A stretch of 64,000 bases of DNA from Streptomyces sp. CB01373 (lineage in GTDB: Bacteria > Actinomycetota > Actinomycetes > Streptomycetales > Streptomycetaceae), in NCBI RefSeq assembly GCF_002803075.1, contig NZ_NNBK01000015.1:170714-234713 (forward strand), read 5' to 3'. Made by a program: the position numbers and the translations under genes. This document shows, piece after piece, positions 41,424 to 51,462 of the stretch (position 1 is the first letter of the stretch; the number at the start of each line of letters is the position of its first letter). The notes under the pieces were generated by a model. The model was given only the letters and a program-made list of their open reading frames with translations. It had not been told where the DNA came from and made no database searches.

Positions 41424-42302
41424 TCAGGCGTGCAGCCGGGTGCCCTCGATCGCCACGCGGCGGCCTTCCCGGGTGAGGGGGAAGTAGTCCCACACGGCGT
41501 GGTGCTGGACGCTGCGGTTGTCCCAGAACACGAGGGTGCGTTCCTGCCAGTGGACCCGGCAGTGCAGCAGCGGCGTCCGGGCGACGTGCTGGTGGAGCAT
41601 GCCCAGCAGGACGTCGCTCTCGGTCCGGGAGAGCTGGGTGATGTGGGAGGTGTAGGGGGCGTTGACGAACAGCAGCTTGCGGCCGTTCTCCGGGTGGCGG
41701 ACGACCACGGGGTGTTCGGTGCGCGGCACGTCGTACTCGGGCGGCGGTGTCTGTCCGGCCGCGGTCCACGGCAGGGCGCCGTCGTGGAGGGCCGTCAGTC
41801 CGTCGAGGAATCCGCGCATGGCGGGTGAGAGGAGTTCGTAGGCGAGGTGCATGTTGGCGAAGAGGGTGTCGCCGCCGCTGCCGCCCTCGGGCATGGTCGT
41901 GATGTACAGCATCGATCCGAGGGAGGGTTCGACGTCGGCGGTGCCGTCCGCGTGCCAGCCGTTGCCGGCCACGTTCCGGGAGTTCCTGTCGGCCTTGAGG
42001 TCCAGGATGTGCGGGTCGGATCCCTCCACCGGCAGGGCGACGGGGTGCAGGTCGCCGAAGACGCCCGCGAAGCGCTTGTGCTCCTCGGGTGTGATGTCCT
42101 GGTCGCGGAAGACGAGGACGTGGTGGGCCGCGAAGGCGTGCTTGAGTTCCTTCTCCTGCCGCGGTGTGAGTTCCTGGGCGAGGTCGATGCCGGAGACCTC
42201 CGCGCCGAGCAGCGGGGTGAGCGGAGCGACGGCGATGGTCTCGTAGGGTTCCGCGGGGCGGGTGGTGAGCTGTTCGACTGCTCGCAGTGCGTAGTCCTCC
42301 AT
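41424..42302 (-). CDS. TauD/TfdA-family 2-oxoglutarate dioxygenase
   Basis: The 292-residue non-heme iron enzyme has the HxD motif in GWHADGTAD (about residue 116-124), a distal His in SVQHHAVWDY and a 2-oxoglutarate-binding Arg in GRRVAIEG. It starts 44 bases after the NRPS-PKS stop on the same strand. In NRPS clusters such enzymes hydroxylate amino acids, often at the beta carbon, so it probably tailors a monomer or the product; primary taurine use is the alternative. GGAGG precedes the ATG. Confidence 0.88.
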   Translation of the reverse strand: MEDYALRAVEQLTTRPAEPYETIAVAPLTPLLGAEVSGIDLAQELTPRQEKELKHAFAAHHVLVFRDQDITPEEHKRFAGVFGDLHPVALPVEGSDPHILDLKADRNSRNVAGNGWHADGTADVEPSLGSMLYITTMPEGGSGGDTLFANMHLAYELLSPAMRGFLDGLTALHDGALPWTAAGQTPPPEYDVPRTEHPVVVRHPENGRKLLFVNAPYTSHITQLSRTESDVLLGMLHQHVARTPLLHCRVHWQERTLVFWDNRSVQHHAVWDYFPLTREGRRVAIEGTRLHA

Positions 42303-42345
42303 GAGGGACCTCCGTGATACGTCGGGGATGGGGGCGGGGCGGTTC

Positions 42346-45300
42346 TCAGACCACGGTCGAGGGGTCCGGCGGTCGAGCCTTCGAGAGCGCGGCGGCGATG
42401 TCCTGGACGTGGGGTTCGGCGACGAGTTCGTAGTGGTCCGCGGCGACGCGCTCGACGCGTGGCCCGGGGAGGTGGTGGTCCCAGGCGTCGGGGGCGGTCG
42501 GTTCCGGGGCGAGGAGTCCCTCGCCGACCGGGCGTTCGGCGAGCCAGATCGTGGTGGGTGTGCTGTGCAGGCGCGGCACGTGATGCGCGGCCATGGCGGC
42601 GAGGTTGGTGCGGCAGCAGTGCGCGAGGCGGTCGGCGTAGGCGCGGCCGGCTTCCGGCAGCCGTCCGGCGCGGCCGCCGCTCAGCTCGCGCGCGAAGACG
42701 GCGTCCACCTGTTCTTCGCTGTAGGCGGCCAGGAGTCGTCCCGCGCCGGGCGGGGGCGGGTCGAGCAGGTACAGGGCGTCCACGGCGCGGCTCTGCGACT
42801 CGGCGAGTGCCGCCATGGACAGGGCGGTCCAGGCGCCGAACGACCAGCCGGCGAGCCGCAGCCGGTGGCCGGAGCCGGGGAAGGCGTCCCGGACGGAGGC
42901 GAGATAGCGTTCCGCACGCTCGGTGATCGACCGGGGGGCCCGTGCGGGGTCGCGCAGCGCCGGGTCGGCGATCAGGCAGACGGTCAGGTCGTCGGGCAGG
43001 GCCGCCACGAGGGGGCGGTAGGCCTGGATGTCGCCGCCGACGGGGTGGACGAGGCACAGCACGTCGCGGCCCGTTCCCGGCTGCCACACCTCGACGTCCA
43101 CCGCTTCCGGCGAACCGGCATCGGATCCGAGGTGGCTGAGGATCTCGGCGAGGCTGACCCGGTGGCTGAGGCGGGACAGGTCGAGGTCGGTGCCGAAGAG
43201 GCGTTTCACCTCGTCGAGGAGTTCCAGGAGGGTCAGTGAGTCGGCTCCCAGGTCGTACAGCGCCGCCTGCGGGTCGATGGTGTCCACGCCGAGGAGGCCG
43301 CTGAGGGCGGCGGTGAGGGCGGTGGTGGGGTCGTCGGCGGTGGCAGGGGTGTGCGGGCGGGGTGCCGGTTCGTAGAACAGGGGTGCGGTGGCCAGGTCCG
43401 TGGTGTTGACCATCAGGTGCGGCAGGCGCAGGTGGAGGGCCTGTTCGAAGAGGGTGGCGCCTTCCTCGGGCGTGAGCGCGACCGCCAGGTGTGCCTGGTG
43501 GCGGCTGTCGGTGTGCAGGGCGTGCTGCGCCATGCCCACCTCTCGCCAAGCGTCCCAGCCGATGCTCATCCGCACGGTGCGGCTGTGGCCGGACGGCGTG
43601 TGGTGGGCGTGGGCGTCCAGGCAGGCGTTGGCCGCCGCGTAGTCGAACTGGCCGACGCCCCCGAACCGGGCGGCCATCGACGAGCAGAAGAGCGCGTAGT
43701 CGGGGTCGTGTTCGGCGACGAGGATGTCGACGAGCAGGGCGCCGCGCAGTTTGGCCGCGGTGGCATGGCGGGCGGTCGCGGGTTCGCGCCGGGCGAGGAG
43801 GCCTCCCGCGGCGGTTCCGGCGGCATGGACGATTCCGGTGAGGCCGGCCAGGTGCGGCGCAAGTCGGGCGGCGATCGTCTCCGGTTCCTCCGTGGCGAGG
43901 TCGGCGGGCACCAGGGTGACGCGGTCGGGGAACGCCGCGAGCGCGTCCGGCGTGTCGGTGCCGCGTGCGACCAGGACGACGCGGTTGCCGGGGTGCCGCA
44001 GCAGGCGGGCGGCCAGGGTGGTGCCGATGCCGCCGGTGCCGCCGAGCACGAGGTGGGTTCCGGGGGCGGCCGGGCGGGCGGCGGACGGCGGGGCCGGCGG
44101 TGCGGTGACGGGCTGGAGCGTGCGGTGCCACCAGTAGCCGTCGCGCAGGGCCGTCGCCGCGGTGGGGAGCGTGGTGTCGAGGAGCAGGTCGGGCAGGTGG
44201 GCCGCCCAGCCGGCGGGACGGGGTCCGGGCAGATCGGCCCAGCGCGCGGACACGCCCAGTTCCTGGCGGGGGACTTCGAGGGCGGCGGCGAGCAGGCCGC
44301 CTTGGGGGGTGCGGACGTCGCCGGTGACCGGCTGTGCCTGGTGGGACAGCAGCCAGAGGTTCGGCCGTCTCTCGTCCGGGAGGCCGGCCACTGCCAGGGT
44401 GAGGGCGGCGACGGTGTCGAGGCAGGCCCACTGGGCCGTCTCGGTGGCGGAGGTGCTCTGTTCGCCGTCCAGGGCGAGCGGCAGCGCGTGCAGCCAGTCG
44501 ACGGCGGGCGCGGTGCCGGTGACGCGGGTGAGGAGCGCGGTGAGGTGCGCTGGGTCGGCGGGATCGGCCTGGTAGCGGTCCTCGTCGACGCGGGTGAAGG
44601 TGTCTCCCGCGCGTACCGTCACGACACGGGCGTAGTGCTGTTCGAGGAACCGCCAGGCCTCGTCGCCCGAGTCGCCGGAGTCGGCGGAGTCGGCGGGGGT
44701 GACGACGACGGCGGTGCGGCGGGGGTCGTTGCCGCCGGTGCGGGCGCGGCGCAGGCGTGCCCAGACGGGCTGGTGGAGCCATTGGGCCGCGGGCAGTCGT
44801 GCTGCCCGCTCGGGTCCGGGTGGTGGGGTCGGCTCGTCCGCCGGGGCGGCGCGTTCCGGAGCGGGTGCGCGCGGGAAGTCGTACTCCGCCGTGTCGAAGG
44901 CGGGCGGCGGGAAGTCCCAGGGCGCGGGGGCCGGGCCCGCGGGCCAGTGGAGGGTGTGCCCGGCCGTCCACGCCTCGGCGAGGGTGTGCGGGTCGAGGCC
45001 GTCTGCGGGCAGGCGGGTCTCGGACGGTGAGGGCGCGACCGGCTTCGGGGAGCGCAGCCAGTCGACGGCGGAGAAGACGTCCGGGCAGGCCGCCGCCGCG
45101 CGGTGGCCGAGCGCGGGCCGGCCGGCCTGGAGATGACGCAGCACTCGCGGGTAGGCGTCGGGGTGTGCGTCCAGGTAGTCCGCGATGCGACGGCCGTCGG
45201 CGCGCACGGCGGCGGCGGAGCTGCCCGACAGCACCAGGCAGGGGATCGTCGGCATCGCGCGGGGAGCGGGTGCCTGCTGTGGCCGTTCCAGCAGGAGGTG

Positions 45301-48300
45301 CGCGTTGGTTCCCCCGATGCCGAAGCTGCTCACGGCGGCGACCCTGGGGGTGTTCGCGGGCCAGGGTTCGGCCGCGACCGGCACGCGGAACGGGCCGTCG
45401 TCGATCGCGGGGTTGAGCCGGTCGAAGTCGGCCGTGGGCGGGAGGGTCCCGTGGTGCACGGCGAGGACGGCGCGGATCAGGCCGACGACGCCGGCCGCGG
45501 CTCCCAGGTGTCCGATCTGGCTCTTCACGGAGGAGAGCGGCACGCGCGCGTCGTCGTCGAGGCCGTACGCCTCGCGCAGCGCGGCGGCCTCCACGGGGTC
45601 GCCGAGCCGGGTGCCGGTGCCGTGTGCCTCGATGTAGCCGAGGTCGGCGGCCCGGCGGCCGCTGCGCGTGAGGGCGGCGCGGATGGCCTCGCGCTGTCCG
45701 GCGCGGGAGGGAGCGCTGTAGCCGAGCTTGTCCGCGCCGTCGTTGTTGACGCCCGATCCGGTGAGGACGGCGTACACGGTGTCGCCGTCCCGGCGGGCGG
45801 CGGCGAGGGGTTTGAGGACGACGGCGCCGGCGCCGCTGGCCCCGACGGTCCCCTCGGCGTCCGCGCTGAAGGGCCGGCAGTGTCCGTCCGGCGAGAAGAT
45901 GTGCTGCGGGCGGTAGGTGTAGCCGTCGGTCAGCGCCGTGTCGACCAGGACTCCCGCGACGACCATCACATCGGCGTCGCCCTGCCGGAGCATCCCCGAG
46001 GCGACGTGGACCCCGACGAGGGAGCTGGAGCAGGCGGACTGGACGGTGAGCGCCGGGCCGGTGAGTCCCAGGTGGTAGGCGGCCTTGGTGGCGAGGAAGT
46101 CCTTGTCCTGGTGCTGGGCCAGGCGGAAGGTGTCCGGCAGTGCGCCGGGGTCCGCCTCGCGGAGCAACTTCGGGTAGTAGGTGTTCTCGCCGCAGGACGC
46201 GATGATCCCCACCCGCCGGCCGGCGGGGTCGCCCAGACCGGCGTGGGCGAGGGCCTCGACGCAGTTCATCAGGCGATGGCGCTGCTGGGGGTCCATCAGC
46301 CGGGCCTCGTGGGGGCTGATGGTGAACCTGCCCGGGTCGAAGGCGAGCAGGCCCGCCATCTGGCTGCGGGCGCCGGTGCGGCCGTCGGTCGCGGGGAAGT
46401 GCTCGATGCCCCGGCGGCCGGTGACGATCAGGTCCCAGAAGGAGGCCAGGTCGTCAGCGCCGGGCAGACGCACCGCCATCCCGACGACGGCGACGGGTTC
46501 GTCGGCTCGTTCAGGGGCGAGGGAAGGCGCGCGGTCCGGTTCGGCGGCGGTGCGGTCCCGTGTGATGAACCGGGCGAGCGCGCGAAGGCTGACGTGCTCG
46601 AACAGGTCCGGTACGGAGAAGGGAAGGTCGCCCTCTCCCGCGCATCTGAGGTGGAAGCGCATCAGGTCCAGGCTGGTGGCCCCGGCGTCGAAGAACCGCC
46701 GGTCGACGTCGGGCACCTTGCCGGTGGCCGTCTCGAACAGGCCGGCCAGACGCAGTTCGAGCGCCGTCAGGGCCTCGGCCGGGGAGGAGGCGGGGAGCAG
46801 CTCTCTGCCGGGTGCGGTGAGTGCCGCCCGGCGGTCCAGTTTCCCGCTCGGCGTGCGCGGCAGGTCGGCCACCAGGCGGAAGCGGGCGACGCGGATGTAG
46901 GCCGGGAGCAGTCCGGCGAGATGGGCGGCGAGGCCGGCGGGGTCGGGGGCTTCCTCTCCGCACTGGAGGACGGCCACGAGCCGGCCTTCCTCCACGGCGG
47001 CGACGGCGTTGGCCACTTTCGGGTGCTGGAGGAGCGCGGCCTCGACCTGGCCGAGTTCCAGCCGGTGGCCGCCGAGTTTGACCTGGCCGTCGTCGCGGCC
47101 CGCGTAGTGCAGCAGGCCCTGCCGGTCGAAGTACGCCTGGTCGCCGGTGCGGTAGAGGGTGCCGAGTTCGGGATCGTCGAGGAACCGTTCGCGGTGTGCG
47201 TCATCGCCGCCGAGGTAGCAGCGGGTGGCCATGGGGCCGCCGATCAGGAGTTCGCCGGTGACGCCGGGCGGGACGGGGAGGCCCGCCTCGTCGGCCACCC
47301 GCAGCACCGCCCCGGACACCGGGCGCCCGATCGCGGGGCGCGGCGGCCAGGCGGCGGGGTCGCCGTCGAGGCAGAGCCCGCTGACGACGTGGGTCTCGGT
47401 CGGGCCGTAGTGGTTGAACAGCCGGGCGCCGCCCGGGAGTCCGGCGAACCAGGTGCGGATGGCGTCGGTGCACACCAGTTGCTCGCCTGCGGTCACGACC
47501 TCCCGGAGCCGGGAGGGGTACAGGCCGAGCCGCACGCCGTGTTCGGCGAGGAGTTGCAGGGCCACGTAGGGAAGGAAGATCCGTTCCACCGCCCCGCTCT
47601 CCAGCTCGCGCAGCAGGGCGGGGACGTCCTGCCGCCAGGCCGGCCTCACCAGGCGCAGCTCGCCGCCGCCGCACAGGGTGGTCAGGATCTCCTGGAACGA
47701 GACGTCGAAGGACAGCATGGAGAACTGCTGGGTGACGGCGGGCCCGCCCGGTCCGCCCTCGTCCCGCTGCCAGGACAGCAGGTTGCACAGGGTCCGGTCG
47801 GGGACCTGAACGCCCTTGGGGGTCCCGGTGGAGCCGGAGGTGAACAGGGTGTACAGGGGGCGCTGCCCTTGGTGCCGGTGAGGTACGCGTGCGGCCCCAG
47901 GTGTGCCGGTGAGGGTGAGGACGTGCCGGGGCAGGTCCGGCGGGGCGAGGGTGTCGAGGACCGCGGTGTCCTCGGGGGCGACGACGACGCAGCGGGGTGC
48001 GGCCTGGTCGAGCACGTGGCGCAGCAGGGGCGGCGGATAGGCGGGGTCGAGGGGGACGAGGGTCAGGTTGAGGCGGGTCGCCGCCAGGAGGGCGACGATG
48101 TGCTCGACGGAGGGCTGGAGGTAGAGGGCCACCGCTGCCGGTGCGGCGGGGTCGGCCGGCCGGAAGGCGCGCAGGGCCGAGGCGACCTCGTCGGCCTGTG
48201 CGTCGAGTTCGGCGTAGGTGAGGGTGGTCTCGCCGAGGGTCACGGCGGGGGCGTCGGGGGTGCGGGACACCTGGCGGGCGAACGCCTCGGCCACGGTGGC

Positions 48301-51300
48301 CACGTCGTCCAAGGGTTCGGTGCCGCGGCCCTGCCGGTCGAAGCCCTGCCGGTAGGGGGCGACGAGTTCGCGCAGGGTGATGTCACTGCCGGCGGTCAGG
48401 TGGTCGAGGGCCTCGCGGAAGAGCCGGGCGGCGGCCTGAGCGCGCTCGGTGCCGATGTCGTCCCGGTACTCCCACAGGCAGTCGAAGCCGGATTCGTGCT
48501 CGACGACGGAGAGGGTGAGGGCGCACTTGGCACCCGTCGGCTGCGGCCAGCGGGGCTGGGTGCGGCAGCCCTCCAGGCTCAGGCGGGAGAACTCGGTGTT
48601 CTCCAGTACGAACAGGTAGTCGAACAGTGGAGTGCGTTCGTGGAAGGCCCGGTCGGCGAGGACGTCGGCGAGGGCCACCTCCTGCCCGCCCAGTACGGCG
48701 CTCACGGTGTCCGCGTGTGCGGCGAGGTTGCCGTCGAGGGTGTCGCGGGGCCGGGCCGTCAGGTCCAGGAGCACGGTGTTGGCGAACATGCCGACCGCGT
48801 CGCCGAACTCGGGGCGGGGGCGGTTGGCGACGGGAGCGGCGACCAGCGGTCGGGTCTGTCCCGTCACGCCGTACAGGCTCGCGGTGAACGCGGACACCAG
48901 AAGCTGGAACCGGGTCAGTCCCGCTGCGGCGGCGCGCCGGTCCAGAGCGGTGCGCCGCGTCAGGTCGAGGGAGGTGCGCAGGAGCCTGGCCCGCCGACGC
49001 TGTTCCGGCCCGGGGTCGGGCAGGGGGGCCGAGGAGGCCGCGTCGTCGTAGTGGGCGAGGAGGTCGGCGCGGTGCCGTGCGTAGGCCCCGGTCGCGTGCC
49101 AGTCCCGCTGCCAGCGCGCGAAGTCGAGGGGGGTGACGGGCGGTTCCGGTCGTGCGGGGGCACCGGCGTAGGCCTCGCTGAGATCCTGGAGGAGGAGGTT
49201 GAGGGACCAGCCGTCCACGGCCGCGTGGTGGAGGTGGAGGAGCAGGAGGCCGCCGTCGGACCGCCGCACCCAGCCGGCGCGGAGCATCCGCGGATCGGTG
49301 AGGTCGAAACGGTGGGCGAAGAAGCGGTCGGCGGTGTCCTGCCACCGCTCCCCCGGCCGGCCCTCCAGCGGTTGCCAGGGGTCGTAGGGGTGTTCGGTGC
49401 GCTGACGCAGACCGTCCGGGGCGGGGACCAGGCGAGTGCGCAGGGCCGGGTGCCGCTCGACCAGGGTGCATACTGCACGGCGCAGTCCCTGCGTGTCGAC
49501 GTGGCCCTTGATGCGGAAGGCGAGCGGCACGTCGTACGAGCGGTCCTCGGGGTCGCGCTGATGCAGGAGCCAGAGGCGTTCCTGTTCGCCGGTGGCTGGC
49601 GCGTCCGGTTCGTCCGTGGCGGGCGGCACCGGCGGGTGCGGGCGGGCGGCGACGTCCGGGGCGTGCACCGCGTCCGCGAGGGCGGCGAAGTCGGCGCGCA
49701 GGACGAGGTCCTGGGGCAGGTCGACGGCGAAGCGGTGGTGGATCTCGAAGCGGAACCGCAGTGCCTTCAGCGAGTCGCCGCCATTGGGGATCCAGCGGTC
49801 GTCGGGGCGCAGGCCGCGGACGTCGAGGATCTCCTCGGCGATCTCCAGCACGGGCCGTTGCTCGTCGGTGACCCGGGCGGCGCCCTCGCGGCTGGCCCGC
49901 CACGGTGTTCCGGCCGCCTCGATCAGGGCGGCCCGGTCGACCTTTCCGTTGGCGTTCAGGGGGAGTCCGGCGACCACGTGGGTGTGGTGGGGGCGCATGT
50001 ACGGGGGCAGGGTGGCGGTGAGGTGGCGCTCGTACACGTCGAAGTCGAGGCCGTCACCGGGCACGAGGAAGGCCAGCAGTTCGTTGCGGCCGGCCGCGTC
50101 CCGGCGGACGCAGACGTAGGCCTGGCGTACGGCGGGCAGGGTCCGGATCCGCTGCTCCACCTCACCGGGTTCGATGCGGAAACCGCGCACCTTGACCTGC
50201 CGGTCCGCCCGGCCGACGTAGGTGACACGTCCCTGACTGTCCTGGCGTACGAGGTCGCCGGTGCGGTACCAGCGGCGCGCGGTGCCGTCGGCGTCCGGCA
50301 GGTCGACGAAGCCGCGCGCGGTCTCTTCGGGCAGGTTGCGGTATCCGCGCGCCAACGCCGTTCCGCACAGCAGGAGTTCGGCCAGTTCGCCGGGCTCCGC
50401 GGTGCGACCGTCCAGGGTGCGCAGCAGCAGGCCGGTTCCCGGCAGGGGGGTGCCGATCGGGACCTCGTCGCCGTCGAAGTCCCGTGGGACGGGGTGGATC
50501 AGGGCGAAGGTCGTCGCTTCCGTCGGGCCGTACACGTTGTGCAGGACCGTCGCGGTGCCGGGATTGGCCTCGTACCAGCGGCGGATCGACCGCGGGTCGA
50601 GTCGTTCGCCGCCGATGAGGACCTGGCCGGTGCCGGCGAAGCAGTGGGGGACCTTCTCGACGACCGTGTGGAAGAGGGCCGCCGTGATGAACAGGGTGTC
50701 CACGCGGCGCTCGCGCAGCACGTCCGCGAGCCGGTGGGGGGTGTGCACCTGCGTGTCGTCCAGTACGACGCAGACACCGCCGGTCACGAGCGGAGCCCAC
50801 ACCTCGAAGCTGAGGGCGTCGAAGGCGGGGTTGGACAGGCAGGCGTAACGGCCCCCGGGCTTCAGATCGATGTAGCCGGGCTGGGCCAGCCGCAGCACGC
50901 CCGCGTCGGTGACCTCGACGCCCTTGGGGCGGCCGGTGCTGCCGGAGGTGTAGAAGACGAAGCCGGTCTCGTCGGCGGAGCCCGTCTCCTCGCTGGTGCC
51001 GGTCTCCTCGGGGGTGCCGGGGTCGGGCTTCGGCTCGGCGGCGTCCCGCGGTGTCCGCGCCGCTTCCCGCAGGGGAAGGAGCAGGTCGGCGGCGTCCAGG
51101 GCGCCGGGGTGGGCGCTCTCGCCGTCGTGGACCACGACCGTGGCTCCGGAGTCCTCCAGGATGTGGTGTTGCCGGTCGTGGGGGCTCAGGCGGTCGAGCG
51201 GGACGACGACGGCGCCGGCACGGCGGACGCCGAGCATGACGCACACCAGTTGCCAGGAGCGGGGCAGGCATACGGCGACGGCCTGACCGGGGCTCACCCC

Positions 51301-51462
51301 ACGACGGCGCAAGTGCGCGGCGACCCGGCCGCTGAGCCGGTCGAGTTCGGCGTAGTCCAGGACGTGGGTGCCGTCCTCGACGGCGACGGCGGCGGGCGTG
51401 CGGCGGGCCTGGCCGAGGACGGCCCCGGCGAGCGTGGCGGGCCCGGTGAGGGGGGTGTTCAT
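42346..51462 (-). CDS. Hybrid NRPS-PKS: A-T-C-A-T-KS-KR-T-TE, no AT domain
   Basis: The 3038-residue megasynthase domains, by residue: A1 5-520; T1 530-605 (Ser564); C 620-1040 (HHxxxDG, His746, Asp750); A2 1055-1550; T2 1565-1635 (Ser1597); KS 1655-2060 (Cys1811, His1947, His1985); KR 2220-2700 (GGTGGIG 2474-2480, Tyr2608); T3 2715-2780 (Ser2742); TE 2795-3030 (Ser2874 in GWSFG, His3010). No GHSxG acyltransferase motif lies between KS and KR. A1 pocket residues read D-A-F-F-L-G-V-T-F (aliphatic, Ile/Val-like) and A2 D-V-Q-F-V-A-H-V-V (proline-like). The ATG overlaps the upstream gene as ATGA. The malonyl unit must come from a trans AT if the KS elongates. Confidence 0.92.
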   Translation of the reverse strand: MNTPLTGPATLAGAVLGQARRTPAAVAVEDGTHVLDYAELDRLSGRVAAHLRRRGVSPGQAVAVCLPRSWQLVCVMLGVRRAGAVVVPLDRLSPHDRQHHILEDSGATVVVHDGESAHPGALDAADLLLPLREAARTPRDAAEPKPDPGTPEETGTSEETGSADETGFVFYTSGSTGRPKGVEVTDAGVLRLAQPGYIDLKPGGRYACLSNPAFDALSFEVWAPLVTGGVCVVLDDTQVHTPHRLADVLRERRVDTLFITAALFHTVVEKVPHCFAGTGQVLIGGERLDPRSIRRWYEANPGTATVLHNVYGPTEATTFALIHPVPRDFDGDEVPIGTPLPGTGLLLRTLDGRTAEPGELAELLLCGTALARGYRNLPEETARGFVDLPDADGTARRWYRTGDLVRQDSQGRVTYVGRADRQVKVRGFRIEPGEVEQRIRTLPAVRQAYVCVRRDAAGRNELLAFLVPGDGLDFDVYERHLTATLPPYMRPHHTHVVAGLPLNANGKVDRAALIEAAGTPWRASREGAARVTDEQRPVLEIAEEILDVRGLRPDDRWIPNGGDSLKALRFRFEIHHRFAVDLPQDLVLRADFAALADAVHAPDVAARPHPPVPPATDEPDAPATGEQERLWLLHQRDPEDRSYDVPLAFRIKGHVDTQGLRRAVCTLVERHPALRTRLVPAPDGLRQRTEHPYDPWQPLEGRPGERWQDTADRFFAHRFDLTDPRMLRAGWVRRSDGGLLLLHLHHAAVDGWSLNLLLQDLSEAYAGAPARPEPPVTPLDFARWQRDWHATGAYARHRADLLAHYDDAASSAPLPDPGPEQRRRARLLRTSLDLTRRTALDRRAAAAGLTRFQLLVSAFTASLYGVTGQTRPLVAAPVANRPRPEFGDAVGMFANTVLLDLTARPRDTLDGNLAAHADTVSAVLGGQEVALADVLADRAFHERTPLFDYLFVLENTEFSRLSLEGCRTQPRWPQPTGAKCALTLSVVEHESGFDCLWEYRDDIGTERAQAAARLFREALDHLTAGSDITLRELVAPYRQGFDRQGRGTEPLDDVATVAEAFARQVSRTPDAPAVTLGETTLTYAELDAQADEVASALRAFRPADPAAPAAVALYLQPSVEHIVALLAATRLNLTLVPLDPAYPPPLLRHVLDQAAPRCVVVAPEDTAVLDTLAPPDLPRHVLTLTGTPGAARVPHRHQGQRPLYTLFTSGSTGTPKGVQVPDRTLCNLLSWQRDEGGPGGPAVTQQFSMLSFDVSFQEILTTLCGGGELRLVRPAWRQDVPALLRELESGAVERIFLPYVALQLLAEHGVRLGLYPSRLREVVTAGEQLVCTDAIRTWFAGLPGGARLFNHYGPTETHVVSGLCLDGDPAAWPPRPAIGRPVSGAVLRVADEAGLPVPPGVTGELLIGGPMATRCYLGGDDAHRERFLDDPELGTLYRTGDQAYFDRQGLLHYAGRDDGQVKLGGHRLELGQVEAALLQHPKVANAVAAVEEGRLVAVLQCGEEAPDPAGLAAHLAGLLPAYIRVARFRLVADLPRTPSGKLDRRAALTAPGRELLPASSPAEALTALELRLAGLFETATGKVPDVDRRFFDAGATSLDLMRFHLRCAGEGDLPFSVPDLFEHVSLRALARFITRDRTAAEPDRAPSLAPERADEPVAVVGMAVRLPGADDLASFWDLIVTGRRGIEHFPATDGRTGARSQMAGLLAFDPGRFTISPHEARLMDPQQRHRLMNCVEALAHAGLGDPAGRRVGIIASCGENTYYPKLLREADPGALPDTFRLAQHQDKDFLATKAAYHLGLTGPALTVQSACSSSLVGVHVASGMLRQGDADVMVVAGVLVDTALTDGYTYRPQHIFSPDGHCRPFSADAEGTVGASGAGAVVLKPLAAARRDGDTVYAVLTGSGVNNDGADKLGYSAPSRAGQREAIRAALTRSGRRAADLGYIEAHGTGTRLGDPVEAAALREAYGLDDDARVPLSSVKSQIGHLGAAAGVVGLIRAVLAVHHGTLPPTADFDRLNPAIDDGPFRVPVAAEPWPANTPRVAAVSSFGIGGTNAHLLLERPQQAPAPRAMPTIPCLVLSGSSAAAVRADGRRIADYLDAHPDAYPRVLRHLQAGRPALGHRAAAACPDVFSAVDWLRSPKPVAPSPSETRLPADGLDPHTLAEAWTAGHTLHWPAGPAPAPWDFPPPAFDTAEYDFPRAPAPERAAPADEPTPPPGPERAARLPAAQWLHQPVWARLRRARTGGNDPRRTAVVVTPADSADSGDSGDEAWRFLEQHYARVVTVRAGDTFTRVDEDRYQADPADPAHLTALLTRVTGTAPAVDWLHALPLALDGEQSTSATETAQWACLDTVAALTLAVAGLPDERRPNLWLLSHQAQPVTGDVRTPQGGLLAAALEVPRQELGVSARWADLPGPRPAGWAAHLPDLLLDTTLPTAATALRDGYWWHRTLQPVTAPPAPPSAARPAAPGTHLVLGGTGGIGTTLAARLLRHPGNRVVLVARGTDTPDALAAFPDRVTLVPADLATEEPETIAARLAPHLAGLTGIVHAAGTAAGGLLARREPATARHATAAKLRGALLVDILVAEHDPDYALFCSSMAARFGGVGQFDYAAANACLDAHAHHTPSGHSRTVRMSIGWDAWREVGMAQHALHTDSRHQAHLAVALTPEEGATLFEQALHLRLPHLMVNTTDLATAPLFYEPAPRPHTPATADDPTTALTAALSGLLGVDTIDPQAALYDLGADSLTLLELLDEVKRLFGTDLDLSRLSHRVSLAEILSHLGSDAGSPEAVDVEVWQPGTGRDVLCLVHPVGGDIQAYRPLVAALPDDLTVCLIADPALRDPARAPRSITERAERYLASVRDAFPGSGHRLRLAGWSFGAWTALSMAALAESQSRAVDALYLLDPPPPGAGRLLAAYSEEQVDAVFARELSGGRAGRLPEAGRAYADRLAHCCRTNLAAMAAHHVPRLHSTPTTIWLAERPVGEGLLAPEPTAPDAWDHHLPGPRVERVAADHYELVAEPHVQDIAAALSKARPPDPSTVV

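Noticed and set aside
41795..44971. Minus-strand frame of about 1050 residues in the KR/TE part of the hybrid synthase
   Set aside because: It is a Pro/Arg-rich alternative frame of the real gene; the KR and TE motifs are in the other frame.
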